Assembly: GCF_001483745.1 (NCBI RefSeq) | Contig: NZ_LQBL01000001.1 | Coordinates: 1 to 48,841 of the forward strand | Reading direction: 5' to 3' | Source: Serinicoccus chungangensis | Lineage (GTDB): Bacteria > Actinomycetota > Actinomycetes > Actinomycetales > Dermatophilaceae | Length of the DNA: 48,841 nt | Part shown: positions 15,891 to 24,250 of the stretch, in pieces | Numbering within the stretch: the first letter of the stretch is position 1 | How the letters are laid out: each line of letters begins with the position of its first letter | Position numbers and translations under genes: made by a program | The notes under the pieces: model-generated | Databases searched by the model: none | Told to the model about the DNA's origin: nothing | Seen by the model: only the letters and a program-made list of their open reading frames with translations

Positions 15891-17527
15891 GGGGTGTCCT
15901 CGTCGTTTCCTCGGGTGGGCGGCTGGGGTGGCGGAGCGGTGATCCGCTCGAGGACGTCGTCGACGACGCCCTGCAGGGCAGGGTCGGTGCCTTTGGGCAG
16001 CCCGCCGACCGTCACCACGACCTGATCGCGGGCGGCCGGTCCGGGAGTGGCGGGGTCGATGCGGACGTAGATCCGGCGGTGGCGAACACCGAGCATCAGG
16101 GCCAGCCCGGCGGCGGCGGTCAGTGCGAGAGCGAGTGCCGGCATCCGACCCGGGTCGTGCCGGACCAGCAGCCCGGCCCATCGGATGACGCCCTCGAGCT
16201 CCACGGTGGTTCCGTCGGGCAGCTCGAAGTACTCCCCGGGGCGTAGGAGCATCGCGACCGGGGCACCGTCGGCGTCGGTGATCTGGCTCATCTGCTCGGT
16301 GTCGATGGTGAAGACCGACTGGGGCCGGCCGTCGGCGAACAGGTCGCCCTCGAACGCGGTCAGCGCCAGGCCCGGGTCGGCCAGCCCCGGGAAGGAGGAG
16401 GTCATGCCGAGCTCGGGGTCGAGCCGGAGGGTGGGCAGGAAGCCACCGACCAGCCCGAGCCCGGGGTCGCGACCGGTGACCTTGATGGCTCCTTCGCTGG
16501 CGTAGTTGTTGTCCTGGGGCAGGAACGTCACGGCCTCGGAGTACAGGACCTGCCCGTCCGGGTCGCGGACGGTCACCACGGGCGCGTAGCCGTTGCCGAG
16601 CAGGAAGATGGAGTCTCCTCCGACGGAGACGGGATGGTTGACCGCGAACTGCTGCTGCTCGGGGGTCCGTCCGGGGATGTCGACGGTAGCGAGGCCGTCG
16701 AAGCGGCGGGGCTGGCCGAACTGGGCACCCTCGGCCTGGGTCTCGAATGCCACGTCGAGCCGGTCGAGCTGCACGGTGAAGGTCGGGATGTCGTCGGTGC
16801 TGGCCAGGGGTCCGAGGTTGAGGGTGTCGAAGCTGGCCGGTCCGGCGGTCCACGACTGGCCTTCCTTGATGATGATCTCGCCCCGCCAGCCGAGCAGGTG
16901 CCCGGCGGCGAACGCGACGATCACCCCCAGCATGGCGAGGTGGAAGAGCAGGTTGCCGGTCTCCTTCAGGTATCCCTTCTCGCCGGTGACGGACCGGTCA
17001 CCGGCCCCGGCCGGGCTCAGCCGGTACCCCTTGGCGGTCAGGACGTCCCGGGCCGCTGCCAGAACGGTCTCCGGGGCGCCGGGAACGGTGGCCTCGGCCA
17101 CGGCGGGCAGCCGGCTCAGGCGCCGTGGTGCCCGTGGTGGCCGGGACCGCAGGGCCCGGGCGTGCTGCGCGGTCCGCGGGACGATGCAGCCGACGAGGCT
17201 GATCATCAGGAGCAGGTAGATCGAGGCGAACCACGGGGAGGAGAAGACGTCGAAGAGGAACAGCCGGTCCAGCCAGGGGGCCAGGCCCGGGTGGTCCTCG
17301 ACGAAGGCCCGTACCCGGACCGGGTCGACCGAACGCTGCGGGAACAGCGAGCCGGGGATGGCGGCGAGGGCGAGCAGCAGCAGCAGCAGGATCGCGGTGC
17401 GCATGCTGGTCAGCTGGCGCCAGCCCCAGCGGACCCACCCCAGCGGGCCCAGGCGTGGTCCGCCCATGGTGGTGCGGTCCTTGGGGTAGGCCGGCTCGAT
17501 CCGCTGCGGCGCCTGGGTGTCGGGCAC
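15887..17527 (-). CDS. resB: Cytochrome c biogenesis protein ResB
   Basis: A 546-residue ResB/Ccs1 family protein, partner of CcsA in the system II haem ligation complex. Two TM helices lie near the N terminus (after SMRTAILLLLLLALAAIPGS, and SIYLLLMISLVGCIVP). A third is near residue 195 (FHLAMLGVIVAFAAGHLLG), followed by a large extracytoplasmic domain and a last TM near residue 465. The motif SMRTAxxLLxxLAxxxIPGS(L)FPQ is characteristic. GTG start at 17527 lies one base after the ccdA stop. The C-terminal cytoplasmic tail is Pro-rich. Confidence 0.93.
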   Translation of the reverse strand: MPDTQAPQRIEPAYPKDRTTMGGPRLGPLGWVRWGWRQLTSMRTAILLLLLLALAAIPGSLFPQRSVDPVRVRAFVEDHPGLAPWLDRLFLFDVFSSPWFASIYLLLMISLVGCIVPRTAQHARALRSRPPRAPRRLSRLPAVAEATVPGAPETVLAAARDVLTAKGYRLSPAGAGDRSVTGEKGYLKETGNLLFHLAMLGVIVAFAAGHLLGWRGEIIIKEGQSWTAGPASFDTLNLGPLASTDDIPTFTVQLDRLDVAFETQAEGAQFGQPRRFDGLATVDIPGRTPEQQQFAVNHPVSVGGDSIFLLGNGYAPVVTVRDPDGQVLYSEAVTFLPQDNNYASEGAIKVTGRDPGLGLVGGFLPTLRLDPELGMTSSFPGLADPGLALTAFEGDLFADGRPQSVFTIDTEQMSQITDADGAPVAMLLRPGEYFELPDGTTVELEGVIRWAGLLVRHDPGRMPALALALTAAAGLALMLGVRHRRIYVRIDPATPGPAARDQVVVTVGGLPKGTDPALQGVVDDVLERITAPPPQPPTRGNDEDTP

Positions 17528-17528
17528 C

Positions 17529-18275
17529 TCAGATCACCGTGGTGAAGTTGCCGGTGAGCCGGGTCTGCACCCAGGCCATCGCCTCGGCCCAGACACCGAG
17601 GACCATGAGCACGCCCAGCAGGATCAGCAGGACCCCGCCGGCCCGCTGCACGAGCAGGTAGTGCCCGCGCAGCCAGCGCGAGCCACGACTGACCGACCCC
17701 ATGCCGGCCGCGACCAGGACGAACGGCAGCCCCAGCCCGACGCAGTACGCCACGGCGAGCAGGACCGCCCGGCCGAGCGCGCCGTCACCGGGCAGGATCG
17801 AGGTGCTCAGGGTCTGGATCGCGGCGAGCGCGGGCCCGGTGCAGGCGGAGAAGCCCAGCCCGAAGACGACGCCCAGCAGAGGAGCGCCGGCCAGCCCGGA
17901 CGCCGGGCGCCAGCGCACGGAGAAGCGGGGGGAGACCTGCAGCAGCATGACCAGACCCAGCCCGGCGACGATGAGGCCGCCCACGCGCAGCAGCAGGCCC
18001 TGGTTGGCGGCCAGGACCATCCCGAGGGAGGAGATCACCACGCTCATCGCGATGAACACGACGGAGAACCCGGCCACGAACAGTCCTGAGCCGACGACGG
18101 GGCGCCACCGGGGCGGGGCCGGGGTCCGGGGGGCGCCGCCGCTCATGCCGGAGAGGTAGCCGATGTAGCCGGGGACCAGCGGCAGCACGCACGGGCTGGC
18201 GAAGGACACGAGGCCGGCCAGGGCCGCGATCGCGGCGGCCAGCAGCAGGGGGCCGGTGAGCACGACCTCACTCAT
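17529..18275 (-). CDS. ccdA: CcdA-type thiol-disulfide electron carrier
   Basis: A 248-residue, six-TM protein that carries electrons from cytosolic thioredoxin across the membrane to reduce apocytochrome c or TlpA/ResA. The two redox Cys are in [17 protein letters not shown] (TM1) and [13 protein letters not shown] (TM4). It sits between the TlpA/ResA lipoprotein and ResB, the usual order of actinobacterial system II operons. ATG at 18275 overlaps the tlpA stop by four bases. A second CcdA-like protein with CC motifs is at 45264-46253. Confidence 0.93.
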   Translation of the reverse strand: MSEVVLTGPLLLAAAIAALAGLVSFASPCVLPLVPGYIGYLSGMSGGAPRTPAPPRWRPVVGSGLFVAGFSVVFIAMSVVISSLGMVLAANQGLLLRVGGLIVAGLGLVMLLQVSPRFSVRWRPASGLAGAPLLGVVFGLGFSACTGPALAAIQTLSTSILPGDGALGRAVLLAVAYCVGLGLPFVLVAAGMGSVSRGSRWLRGHYLLVQRAGGVLLILLGVLMVLGVWAEAMAWVQTRLTGNFTTVI

Positions 18276-18871
18276 CGCCGGCCTTCGCTGTCGAGCACGT
18301 CGTCGACCAGGCCGCGCAGGGTGGTGGCGTCGACCGCGCCGCTGACCCGCGCGGCGACCCGTCCCTGCCCGTCCAGGATGATCGTGGAGGGCGTGGCGAC
18401 CGCCAGCCCGCCCAGCTGGGCGCGGGTGCGCCCGCCGTCGTCCTGCAGGGAGGGGTAGGGGATGCCGTGCCTCTCCTGGAAGGCCAGGGCGCTGGGCACG
18501 GAGTCGCGGGAGTTGACGCCGACGAACTGCACCGGCTCACCGGCCTGCTCCAGGTCGGAGGCGACCCGGACCAGGTCCGGTGTCTCCTCGATGCACGGGG
18601 CGCACCAGGACCCCCACACGTTGATGACGACCACCTCGCCGTTGTGGTCCGCGGCGGACCACGGGTCCCCCTCGAGCGTGGTGCCCTCCAGCGCCAGCAC
18701 GCTCCGGCGCTGCTCTGGTGCCAGGGACTCGATGGTGCCGTCGCCGGCCACGTAGCCCTTCTGGTCGCCCTGGCGCATCTGCTCGGAGATGCTTGAGCCG
18801 GACTGGCCGCAGGCGGCGAGCAGCAGGGCAGCGGCCGCCACCAGGGCGGCCATCCGCGAGGTCCGTCCCAC
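18272..18871 (-). CDS. resA: TlpA/ResA-type thioredoxin lipoprotein
   Basis: A 199-residue lipoprotein: signal segment with lipobox LLLAAC (Cys21), then a thioredoxin fold with WCAPC (Cys90, Cys93) and the cis-Pro in ATPST. It reduces the haem-binding Cys of apocytochromes using electrons from CcdA. GTG at 18871 is chosen because GGAGG lies 7 bases upstream and it gives a normal signal peptide; the frame is open further upstream without homology. First gene of the tlpA-ccdA-resB-ccsA operon. Confidence 0.9.
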   Translation of the reverse strand: MGRTSRMAALVAAAALLLAACGQSGSSISEQMRQGDQKGYVAGDGTIESLAPEQRRSVLALEGTTLEGDPWSAADHNGEVVVINVWGSWCAPCIEETPDLVRVASDLEQAGEPVQFVGVNSRDSVPSALAFQERHGIPYPSLQDDGGRTRAQLGGLAVATPSTIILDGQGRVAARVSGAVDATTLRGLVDDVLDSEGRR

Positions 18872-19032
18872 CGGTGCTCCTCCTTCCCGCGTGGGCAGCC
18901 CGGGCACTGCCGAAGGCGTCGCCTCGCCGGTCCCGGCACGCGTGGAGGTCGTTGTCCGGCGCGGGGTTGTGCTGCTCCCCGGGAGGAGCCTGAGGGAACC
19001 CGGGTGGCGGTGCTGCCTGCTCATGGTGCCGC

Positions 19033-19620
19033 CTACCGCAGCTTCAGGGTGGTCAGGCAGGTGGGGGCGTCCGCTCCGGTGGTGATCGGCGTGCTGGCCG
19101 TGCGGCCCTCGTGCTCGACCGTGAGGGTGGCCGCCAGGTCGGCCGGGAGCCAGAGCCCGGCGAACCCGTTGTCCTGGGTCCGCACGGTCTGGTCGACCAG
19201 GACGGTGCCGTCCGGCTCGCTGACCACCCGGAGGGTGACGTCCTGGTTCGCGAGCTCACCACGGCAGGTGGTGAGGCTGTGGAAGTGGCATTCGTGGGTC
19301 TGGTCCAGGTAGGGGGCCACCGAGAGATAGAACGTGTCCTCGGGCAGCGGCAGCCGGGCCTCGCGTCCTTCGCCGTCGGAGAGCAGCACCGCCTCGGGCT
19401 GCACCGAGGCGATCAGCCCTGACTGACGCCCGGACACCGGGGTCGCCTCCAGCCGGTCGATGACCTCCCGCGCGTCCAGGCCCGGCAAGCCGTGCGCGGT
19501 CAACAGATCCTGCTGGCCCTCGACCGTCGGCGTGGTGGTCGCGGGGGTGCACCCGCTGAGGACCAGCAGGGTCAGGAGTACACCGGCGAGCGGCGGGAGA
19601 AGGGATGCTCGAGAACGCAT
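19033..19620 (-). CDS. cueP: CueP-family copper-binding lipoprotein
   Basis: A 195-residue protein with signal peptide and lipobox (LLVLSGC). The CueP signature HECHFHSLTTCRGELAN at about residues 110-126 carries the Cys and His copper ligands; two more Cys flank the domain. CueP binds copper in the periplasm of Salmonella; in Gram-positive bacteria the homologues are membrane-anchored. ATG 19620 gives the signal peptide. The start is only about 17 bases from a perfect CsoR-type palindrome, so the transcript may be leaderless or nearly so, a common actinobacterial arrangement. Its own promoter lies in the gap after the DUF305 gene. Confidence 0.85.
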   Translation of the reverse strand: MRSRASLLPPLAGVLLTLLVLSGCTPATTTPTVEGQQDLLTAHGLPGLDAREVIDRLEATPVSGRQSGLIASVQPEAVLLSDGEGREARLPLPEDTFYLSVAPYLDQTHECHFHSLTTCRGELANQDVTLRVVSEPDGTVLVDQTVRTQDNGFAGLWLPADLAATLTVEHEGRTASTPITTGADAPTCLTTLKLR

Positions 19621-19636
19621 GCGGGCCACCGTAACA

Positions 19637-19655
19637 ACCCCTACCGGGTAGGGGT
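19637..19655. promoter_or_regulatory. CsoR-type operator before cueP
   Basis: ACCCCTACC-G-GGTAGGGGT is a perfect inverted repeat with 9-bp arms around one base. It fits the GC-rich pseudo-palindromes bound by CsoR and sits directly upstream of cueP. This is the most symmetrical of the five candidates in the window. Confidence 0.75.
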
Positions 19656-19733
19656 ATGAGGGGTCTGGCCCGGCCGGGGCGGGGCGAGAGGTGTGGTCGC
19701 GGTTCCGGTGGCTGTCGTTGCCTGAAACGGAGG

Positions 19734-20375
19734 TCACAGGTTCTGCAGCAGCTGCTCCATCGCGGCGATCTCGGCCTCCTGGTCGGCGATGATCTTCTCG
19801 GCGAGCTCCAGCGCCTGCGGGTTGCGCCCGTCCTCCAGTTCAGCCTGTGCCATCTCGACGGCACCTCGGTGGTGGGCGATCATGAGCTCCAGGAAGCGTC
19901 GGTCGAAGTCGGTCCCGGAGAGGGTCTGAAGCTCGGCCATGGCCTCCTGCTGGTTCATCCCGTCCATCTCCATGCTGCCCATGTCCATGTCGCCGTGGTC
20001 CATGCCACCGGTCCCGCCCGCGGGGGTGCTCTCCTCGCCCCAGGCGCTGAGCCACGACTTCATCTTCTCGATCTCCGGGCCCTGGGCCGCGGAGATGTCC
20101 TCGCCGAGGGCACGCACCTCCTCCGAGCCGGCCTGCTGCACCGCGAGGTCGGCCATCTCGATGGCGCCCTCGTGGTGCACGATCATCATCTGCGCGAAGG
20201 TGGTGTCGGCGTCGTTGTGCGCCTCGTCGGTGGCCGTCTGCGTGGTGGCGGGGGCGCCGCCCCCGCCGGCCGTGCCGGATGGCGTGCCGGAGTCCTCGGC
20301 GCTCTCACCGCACCCGGCGAGGACGAGGGCCAGGGTGGCGATGGCAGCAGGGAGCAGGGTCTTGGGGCGGTTCAT
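19734..20375 (-). CDS. DUF305 lipoprotein
   Basis: A 213-residue lipoprotein: signal peptide with lipobox LVLAGC (Cys22), a Gly/Thr/Ala linker, then a DUF305 domain. The domain has two copies of the metal-site-like motif, MMIVHHEGAIEMA (about residue 60) and LMIAHHRGAVEMA (about residue 165). Between them is a Met/His/Asp-rich loop (GGMDHGDMDMGSMEMDGMN) that looks like a soft-metal binding segment. It probably binds copper on the outer face of the membrane. ATG 20375 has CGGAGG upstream. CopR box B lies about 140 bases upstream but points the other way. Confidence 0.88.
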   Translation of the reverse strand: MNRPKTLLPAAIATLALVLAGCGESAEDSGTPSGTAGGGGAPATTQTATDEAHNDADTTFAQMMIVHHEGAIEMADLAVQQAGSEEVRALGEDISAAQGPEIEKMKSWLSAWGEESTPAGGTGGMDHGDMDMGSMEMDGMNQQEAMAELQTLSGTDFDRRFLELMIAHHRGAVEMAQAELEDGRNPQALELAEKIIADQEAEIAAMEQLLQNL

Positions 20376-20513
20376 CAGGAGCCTCCGTGTGTGGGCGGGT
20401 GACCGTCGCTCCCGACGCCGCCGTGGACGAGGGTTGGGCGGACGGTCCTTTCCCTCCGACGCTAACCGCCGGTGGAAGTGCGGCGAGACCGCAACGGGCC
20501 GGGCTCGGGACAT

Positions 20514-20535
20514 CTCCATCAAGTCTCCACAGTTC
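20514..20535 (+). promoter_or_regulatory. CopR-type direct-repeat box B (reverse orientation)
   Basis: CTCCATCAAGT / CTCCACAGTTC, a near-consensus 11-base-period repeat. It lies in the 319-base gap between the DUF305 gene (starting leftward at 20375) and the 3' end of the lgt-like gene. Unlike all other boxes, it points away from the only nearby start codon. I see no gene in this gap. It could act on DUF305 from the opposite strand or be a relic. Confidence 0.65.
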
Positions 20536-20694
20536 CTCGGTCTCGCGCACGGACAGGCCCGGGGACCTGCGTGCCGGGCAGCCTCGACGAGCCTGAGCAA
20601 CGGTCGCCGTGTGCGCGTGAGGGGTCGAGGTGTGTGACACGGAACGCCCGGTATGGTGCCCGGATCGTCACACAACCCCCGCCGTCCCTGAGGG

Positions 20695-21468
20695 TCACGC
20701 GGTCTGGGGAACCACGTGGTCCTGCGGCTGTCCGCCGGGGGGCTGCAGCCGCCCGGTGCCCAGGACCAGCGCCCCGCCGACGGCGACGCTGACCAGCGCC
20801 CAGAGCTGGGGCTGGGTCAGACCTGCGAGGACCGGGTCGTTGATGCGGACGAACTCCACCGACAGGCGCGCCAGGCCGGACAGGACCAGGTAGGCGCCGA
20901 ACACCTGGACGGGGGCCCACCGGCGCCCGAGGTAGGCGAGGACCGCGACGATGAGGACAGCGGCGGCGGCCTCGTAGAGGGGGGTCGGGTGCACCGGGAC
21001 GTCGGTGGGGACGACGCCGTTCGGGAACGCCATGCCCCAGGGCAGGTCCGTGGGGCGGCCGTAGGTCCCGTCCCCCGAAAGGAGGCATCCCAGGCGCCCG
21101 ATCGCGTAGGCGACGGTGAGAGGGACCGCGACGGCCCCGGCGACGATGCCGCCGGGCAGCTGGTGGCGTCGGATGACGACGAGGGCGGCCGCGGTGCCGC
21201 CGAGGAGCCCGCCGTACCACGTGAAGCCCATGCCGCCCAGGTCGTGGAGGCTGATCGAGGGGAGCTGCTCGAGGAGGTAGTAGATCTTCGCGCCGACGAA
21301 GCCCCAGACGGTGGACCACAGCACCAGGGCATGTGCGGAGTCCTTGCTCAGGCCCCGTCGCTCGAAGGCCCGGCCGAGCAACCACGCCGCGACCAGCGCA
21401 GCTGCCGCCTTGCTGAGGCCGTAGGTCTGCACGTCGAAGCCGAGGATGGTGAACAGCACCGGACGCAT
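20695..21468 (-). CDS. Lgt-like membrane protein lacking canonical catalytic motifs
   Basis: A 257-residue, seven-TM protein of the prolipoprotein diacylglyceryl transferase superfamily. The His-bearing loop of true Lgt (GGMSFHGGLLG) is GMGFTWYGGLLGG, so the essential His is missing. The signature GRxGNFxNxE is GRLGCLLSGDGTYGRPTD. These changes are shared by a family of Lgt-like proteins of unknown activity, so it may not acylate lipoproteins. ATG 21468 has GGGAGAAG upstream; CopR box C precedes it in the right orientation. It is divergent from the second HMA gene, and both share a 310-base regulatory region. Confidence 0.8.
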   Translation of the reverse strand: MRPVLFTILGFDVQTYGLSKAAAALVAAWLLGRAFERRGLSKDSAHALVLWSTVWGFVGAKIYYLLEQLPSISLHDLGGMGFTWYGGLLGGTAAALVVIRRHQLPGGIVAGAVAVPLTVAYAIGRLGCLLSGDGTYGRPTDLPWGMAFPNGVVPTDVPVHPTPLYEAAAAVLIVAVLAYLGRRWAPVQVFGAYLVLSGLARLSVEFVRINDPVLAGLTQPQLWALVSVAVGGALVLGTGRLQPPGGQPQDHVVPQTA

Positions 21469-21577
21469 CGTGTCTTCTCCCGTCGTGGTCAAACGAAGCT
21501 GTGAGCCGCGCGTCTTCACCGGTGGCCACCGCGCTTTCGACGCCATCATCACCGGGTTACACGGAGGTGGGCGGGGC

Positions 21578-21599
21578 TTTCGGTCGAGATTTGATGAAG
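21578..21599 (-). promoter_or_regulatory. CopR-type direct-repeat box C
   Basis: Minus-strand reading CTTCATCAAAT / CTCGACCGAAA, 109 bases upstream of the lgt-like gene and oriented towards it. With box D it forms a divergent pair about 80 bases apart. Confidence 0.65.
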
Positions 21600-21679
21600 A
21601 CGCACCGCAGGCAGGTGGCGCGAGAAGAAGGTCTGGTCCACCGCGACCGGCGGGCGGTACCGGGATGCCGTGATCGAGG

Positions 21680-21701
21680 CTCCATCGAATCTCCACCGTC
21701 G
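21680..21701 (+). promoter_or_regulatory. CopR-type direct-repeat box D
   Basis: CTCCATCGAAT / CTCCACCGTCG, ending 77 bases before the HMA gene at 21779. This distance is nearly identical to box A and its own HMA gene. Confidence 0.75.
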
Positions 21702-21746
21702 CGGTGCCGGACCCCGACCATCCTGTGGTTGGTGGCAGTCAACTGG

Positions 21747-21764
21747 TACCCCCCCACGGGGGTA
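21747..21764. promoter_or_regulatory. CsoR-type operator before HMA protein 2
   Basis: TACCCCC-CCAC-GGGGGTA has 7-bp arms and lies 14 bases before the start codon. It would allow CsoR repression at the same promoter that carries CopR box D. Confidence 0.65.
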
Positions 21765-21778
21765 GGCGGAGGTGGACG

Positions 21779-22114
21779 ATGGCGGTGACACGGACCTACC
21801 GGGTCTGGGGACTGACCTGCGGTGCCTGCCTGGCCGTGGTCCTGGACGCCGTGCGTTCCCTGCCGGGCGTGCGGTCGGCGGCGGTGGACCTTGTCCGCGA
21901 GGGCGGGTCCCGGCTCGTCATCACCGCGACGAGGGAACCGCAGGTCGAGACCATCCGTGCCGCGGTGGAGCTAGGAGGGTTCGTCCTGGGCCGGTCCAGA
22001 GCCGGACGGGCCGGCTCCGGCTCGTCACCGGGAACCGGCACGGTGAACGGCCAGCCGGCCCTGACCGCCAACGGTCCTGTCGCGACCATGGTCCCCGACG
22101 CGGCGTATGCCTGA
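21779..22114 (+). CDS. HMA-domain metallochaperone-like protein 2
   Basis: A 111-residue protein: HMA domain with GLTCGACLAVVL (Cys13, Cys16) and a low-complexity Gly/Ser/Thr tail. It is closely related to the HMA protein at 11729 (TYRVxGLTCGxCLA shared at the same positions), suggesting duplication. ATG 21779 has a weak GGAGGTGG site 5-12 bases upstream. The promoter carries both a CopR box and a CsoR-type palindrome. A broken type II GAPDH gene follows after 142 bases and may once have been in the same operon. Confidence 0.82.
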   Translation: MAVTRTYRVWGLTCGACLAVVLDAVRSLPGVRSAAVDLVREGGSRLVITATREPQVETIRAAVELGGFVLGRSRAGRAGSGSSPGTGTVNGQPALTANGPVATMVPDAAYA

Positions 22115-22256
22115 TGGTTCGCGAGCCTGAGGTGGCAGCCACCAGGGCGGTCGTGCCGACGCCTGGGCCGCAGGAGCCCTGCCGTTCGCGACGGGGCGGG
22201 GGCGTCACAGGTGCCGACCGAGTTCGAAGACCGAGAAGACAAGAACGGAGACACAG

Positions 22257-22590
22257 ATGAACGTCCAGGTTGCCGTCAACGGTTACGGCGTGATCGGGAA
22301 GCGGGTCGCAGACGCGGTGCGGGACATGCCGGACATGGACCTGGTCGGCGTCGCCGACATCGCCACCGACTGGCACGTGCGCACCGCCGCCGGCCTGGGA
22401 ATCCCGGTGTTCGCCGCGACCCAGGAGACACGCGCCGCGATGCGCAGTGCCGGGGTGGAGGTGGCCGGCACCCTGGATGAGCTGCTGGCCCAGGCCGATG
22501 TCGTGGTGGACACCACCCCCAAGAAGGTCGCCGCCACCAACCTGGAGGTCTACCGCTCTGCCGGGGTCAGGGCCGTGTTCCACGCAGGAG
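22257..22590 (+). pseudogene. Type II (archaeal-type) GAPDH, truncated
   Basis: The first 111 or so codons match type II glyceraldehyde-3-phosphate dehydrogenase, not the usual GapA: NGYGVIGKRVADAV (Rossmann loop), DTTPKKVAATNLEVY, then AVFHAGGE, the stretch just before the catalytic Cys. Homology stops at about 22590, where the sequence becomes the antisense of a UbiB-like gene; the frame runs on to 22952 without meaning. The catalytic Cys and the rest of the enzyme are missing, so it cannot be active. Copper is known to inhibit ordinary GapA-type enzymes, so an alternative GAPDH in a copper island makes sense as an ancestral feature (inference). Confidence 0.72.
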
Positions 22591-23546
22591 GGGAACGAGC
22601 AGGGCGATCAGGTGCTCGCGAAGGGCGTCGTCGAGCTCGCCCACCATGCCGAAGTCGATCACCGCCAGACTGCCGTCGGGTGCGACGAAGAAGTTGCCCG
22701 GGTGCGGGTCGGCATGGAAGAAGCCGTCCTCGAAGACCATCTGGCACAGCACCCCGGTGGCCCGCGCCGCAAGCTCCCGGCGGTCGATGCCGGCCACGTC
22801 GAGGGCCGCCACGTCGTCGATCTTCAGGCCGTGGACGCGTTGCAGGGTCAGGACCCGGGAGGTCGTCGTCTCCCAGAACACCGCCGGGAACTGCACGCGG
22901 GGGTCGTCGGCGAAGCTGGCGGCGAACCGCTCGGCGTTGTGGGCCTCCGTGAGGTAGTCCAGCTCGGCGAGCAGCGTCGTGGAGAAGTCGTGCGCGATGC
23001 CGACCACGTCGTAGCCGCGGGCCACCTCTGAGTGGCGGGCCGCGGTGACCGCGAGGTTCTGCAGGATCTCCAGGTCGGCTCGAACCGTCTCCACCGCCCC
23101 CGGCCGGCGGACCTTGACCACCACCTCCGTGCCGGCGAGGCTCGCGGCGTGCGCCTGCCCGATCGACGCGCTGGCCAGCGGCTCATGGTCGAAGCGGTCG
23201 AACACCCCCGGGTCGCCCACCTCCTCGGTGAGCGCCTCCAGGATCACGTTGGCCGGCACGGCCGCCGTGTCGTCCTGCAGCTTGGCCAGCTCCACGGTGT
23301 ACTCGGAGGGAGCAGGTCGGAGCGGGTCGACAGGAGCTGGCAGAGCTTGACGAACGTGGGACCGAGCTGCTCCAGAGCCAGCCGCAGGTGTTCCGGCTGG
23401 GTGTACGTGCGCCCCTGCTGGTGCCCGGGAAGGCCTCGGCGGAAAGGAAAACGCCCCTGCAGCCCCATGGCCCCGATGGTGAACCCGAACCCGTGGACCG
23501 ACAGGGTCTCCACGATCTCTCGGGACCGGTCCCGTCGCGAACCCAC
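22567..23546 (-). pseudogene. UbiB/AarF-type kinase-like gene, frameshifted and truncated
   Basis: This is the ABC1/UbiB family of atypical protein kinases. The N-terminal part (23546 to about 23310; LEQLGPTFVKLCQLLSTRSD) is in one frame. After LLP the homology shifts to the next frame (SEYTVELAKLQDD...), pointing to one lost base near 23310. The kinase-like core is recognisable (ASIGQAHAA, VVVKVRRPG, FFHADPHPGNFF, AVIDFGMVGELDD). Homology ends at about 22590 with LIALLVPLL, well short of family length, exactly where the opposing GAPDH fragment also ends. Two lesions make this a pseudogene. GTG start at 23546. Confidence 0.72.
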
Positions 23547-23631
23547 CGGTCACCTCCACGGACGTCCTTCTGGTCGCACCTCTGATCGAGGAGAGGCCCA
23601 GCCTACAGACGGGCGAGGAGCGGGGCCTGAT

Positions 23632-23653
23632 CTTCATCAGATCACCACAGAAG
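23632..23653 (+). promoter_or_regulatory. CopR-type direct-repeat box E
   Basis: CTTCATCAGAT / CACCACAGAAG, 109 bases upstream of the small His-rich membrane protein at 23763 and oriented towards it. Confidence 0.6.
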
Positions 23654-23762
23654 AGCCGCCTCGTCCCCGGGTTCGAGAGGGACCCTGAAGGTGTCAAGAG
23701 AATGCGCTGTAGCAGCGAGCACACCTGAGCGCGAACGCGCAGGGTTGCGGAAAGAAGGAACC

Positions 23763-24059
23763 ATGATGAACCACAGCGGTGCCGGTCACCTCAAGGGAAT
23801 GGCCCTGCTCGTCGCAGGAGTGTTCGTCGTCCTGCTGCTGCTCGGCAGGGCACCGGGGGAGGCCCTGCTCCTCGCCGCCGTGCTGTCCTGCCCACTGATG
23901 ATGGTGCTGATGATGGTCGGCGGCCACGGCGGCCACGGCGGCCACGGCGGTCACGCGGAGCACGGTCCGCAGGACCACGCCGACGACGCGTACCCGCTGG
24001 ACCAGACGACGCCAGCCGGCGCGCGTCCGGGCACCGAAACCGGACGGCGCACGCACTGA
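23763..24059 (+). CDS. Small membrane protein with His/Gly-rich tail
   Basis: A 98-residue protein. Two adjacent hydrophobic helices (about residues 12-29 and 32-51, the second ending MMVLMMVGG) are followed by a GGHGGHGGHGGHAEHG segment and a polar tail. It resembles the DUF2933-like small proteins found in copper clusters; its function is not established. The His repeats and Met-rich helix suggest metal binding. ATG 23763 has GAAAGAAGGAA upstream. Expression is probably under CopR box E. It precedes the csoR operon but is separated by that operon's promoter. Confidence 0.75.
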   Translation: MMNHSGAGHLKGMALLVAGVFVVLLLLGRAPGEALLLAAVLSCPLMMVLMMVGGHGGHGGHGGHAEHGPQDHADDAYPLDQTTPAGARPGTETGRRTH

Positions 24060-24204
24060 CACGCCTACCGCTGACAGGGGTGCGTGCACGGCGACCGGTG
24101 GGCGCGCAGCCTTGTCGACGAGCTGCCACCGCTCGCCCGCAGACTGGCGTCCTGCGTCACGGCCTGTGTCCTGTGCGGAAGCTCGCGGTTGTGTCCCGGA
24201 ATGA

Positions 24205-24217
24205 ACCCCCGGGGGGT
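24205..24217. promoter_or_regulatory. CsoR operator at csoR-copZ-copA promoter
   Basis: ACCCCC-G-GGGGGT is a perfect inverted repeat immediately followed by TATAGT, a likely -10 element (24217-24222). Repressor binding here would block the promoter, giving autoregulation of csoR. The start codon is 34 bases downstream of the palindrome. Confidence 0.78.
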
Positions 24218-24250
24218 ATAGTTGTCCCGTAGCGGAAGGAGGTGCCCACC

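Noticed and set aside
14727-16025. 432-codon plus-strand frame
   Set aside because: It is antisense to ccsA and has no domain or ribosome site. ccsA on the other strand is clear.
20630-20893. Possible gene driven by CopR box B
   Set aside because: The frame is antisense to the lgt-like gene and has no protein features; kept only as an orphan regulatory site.
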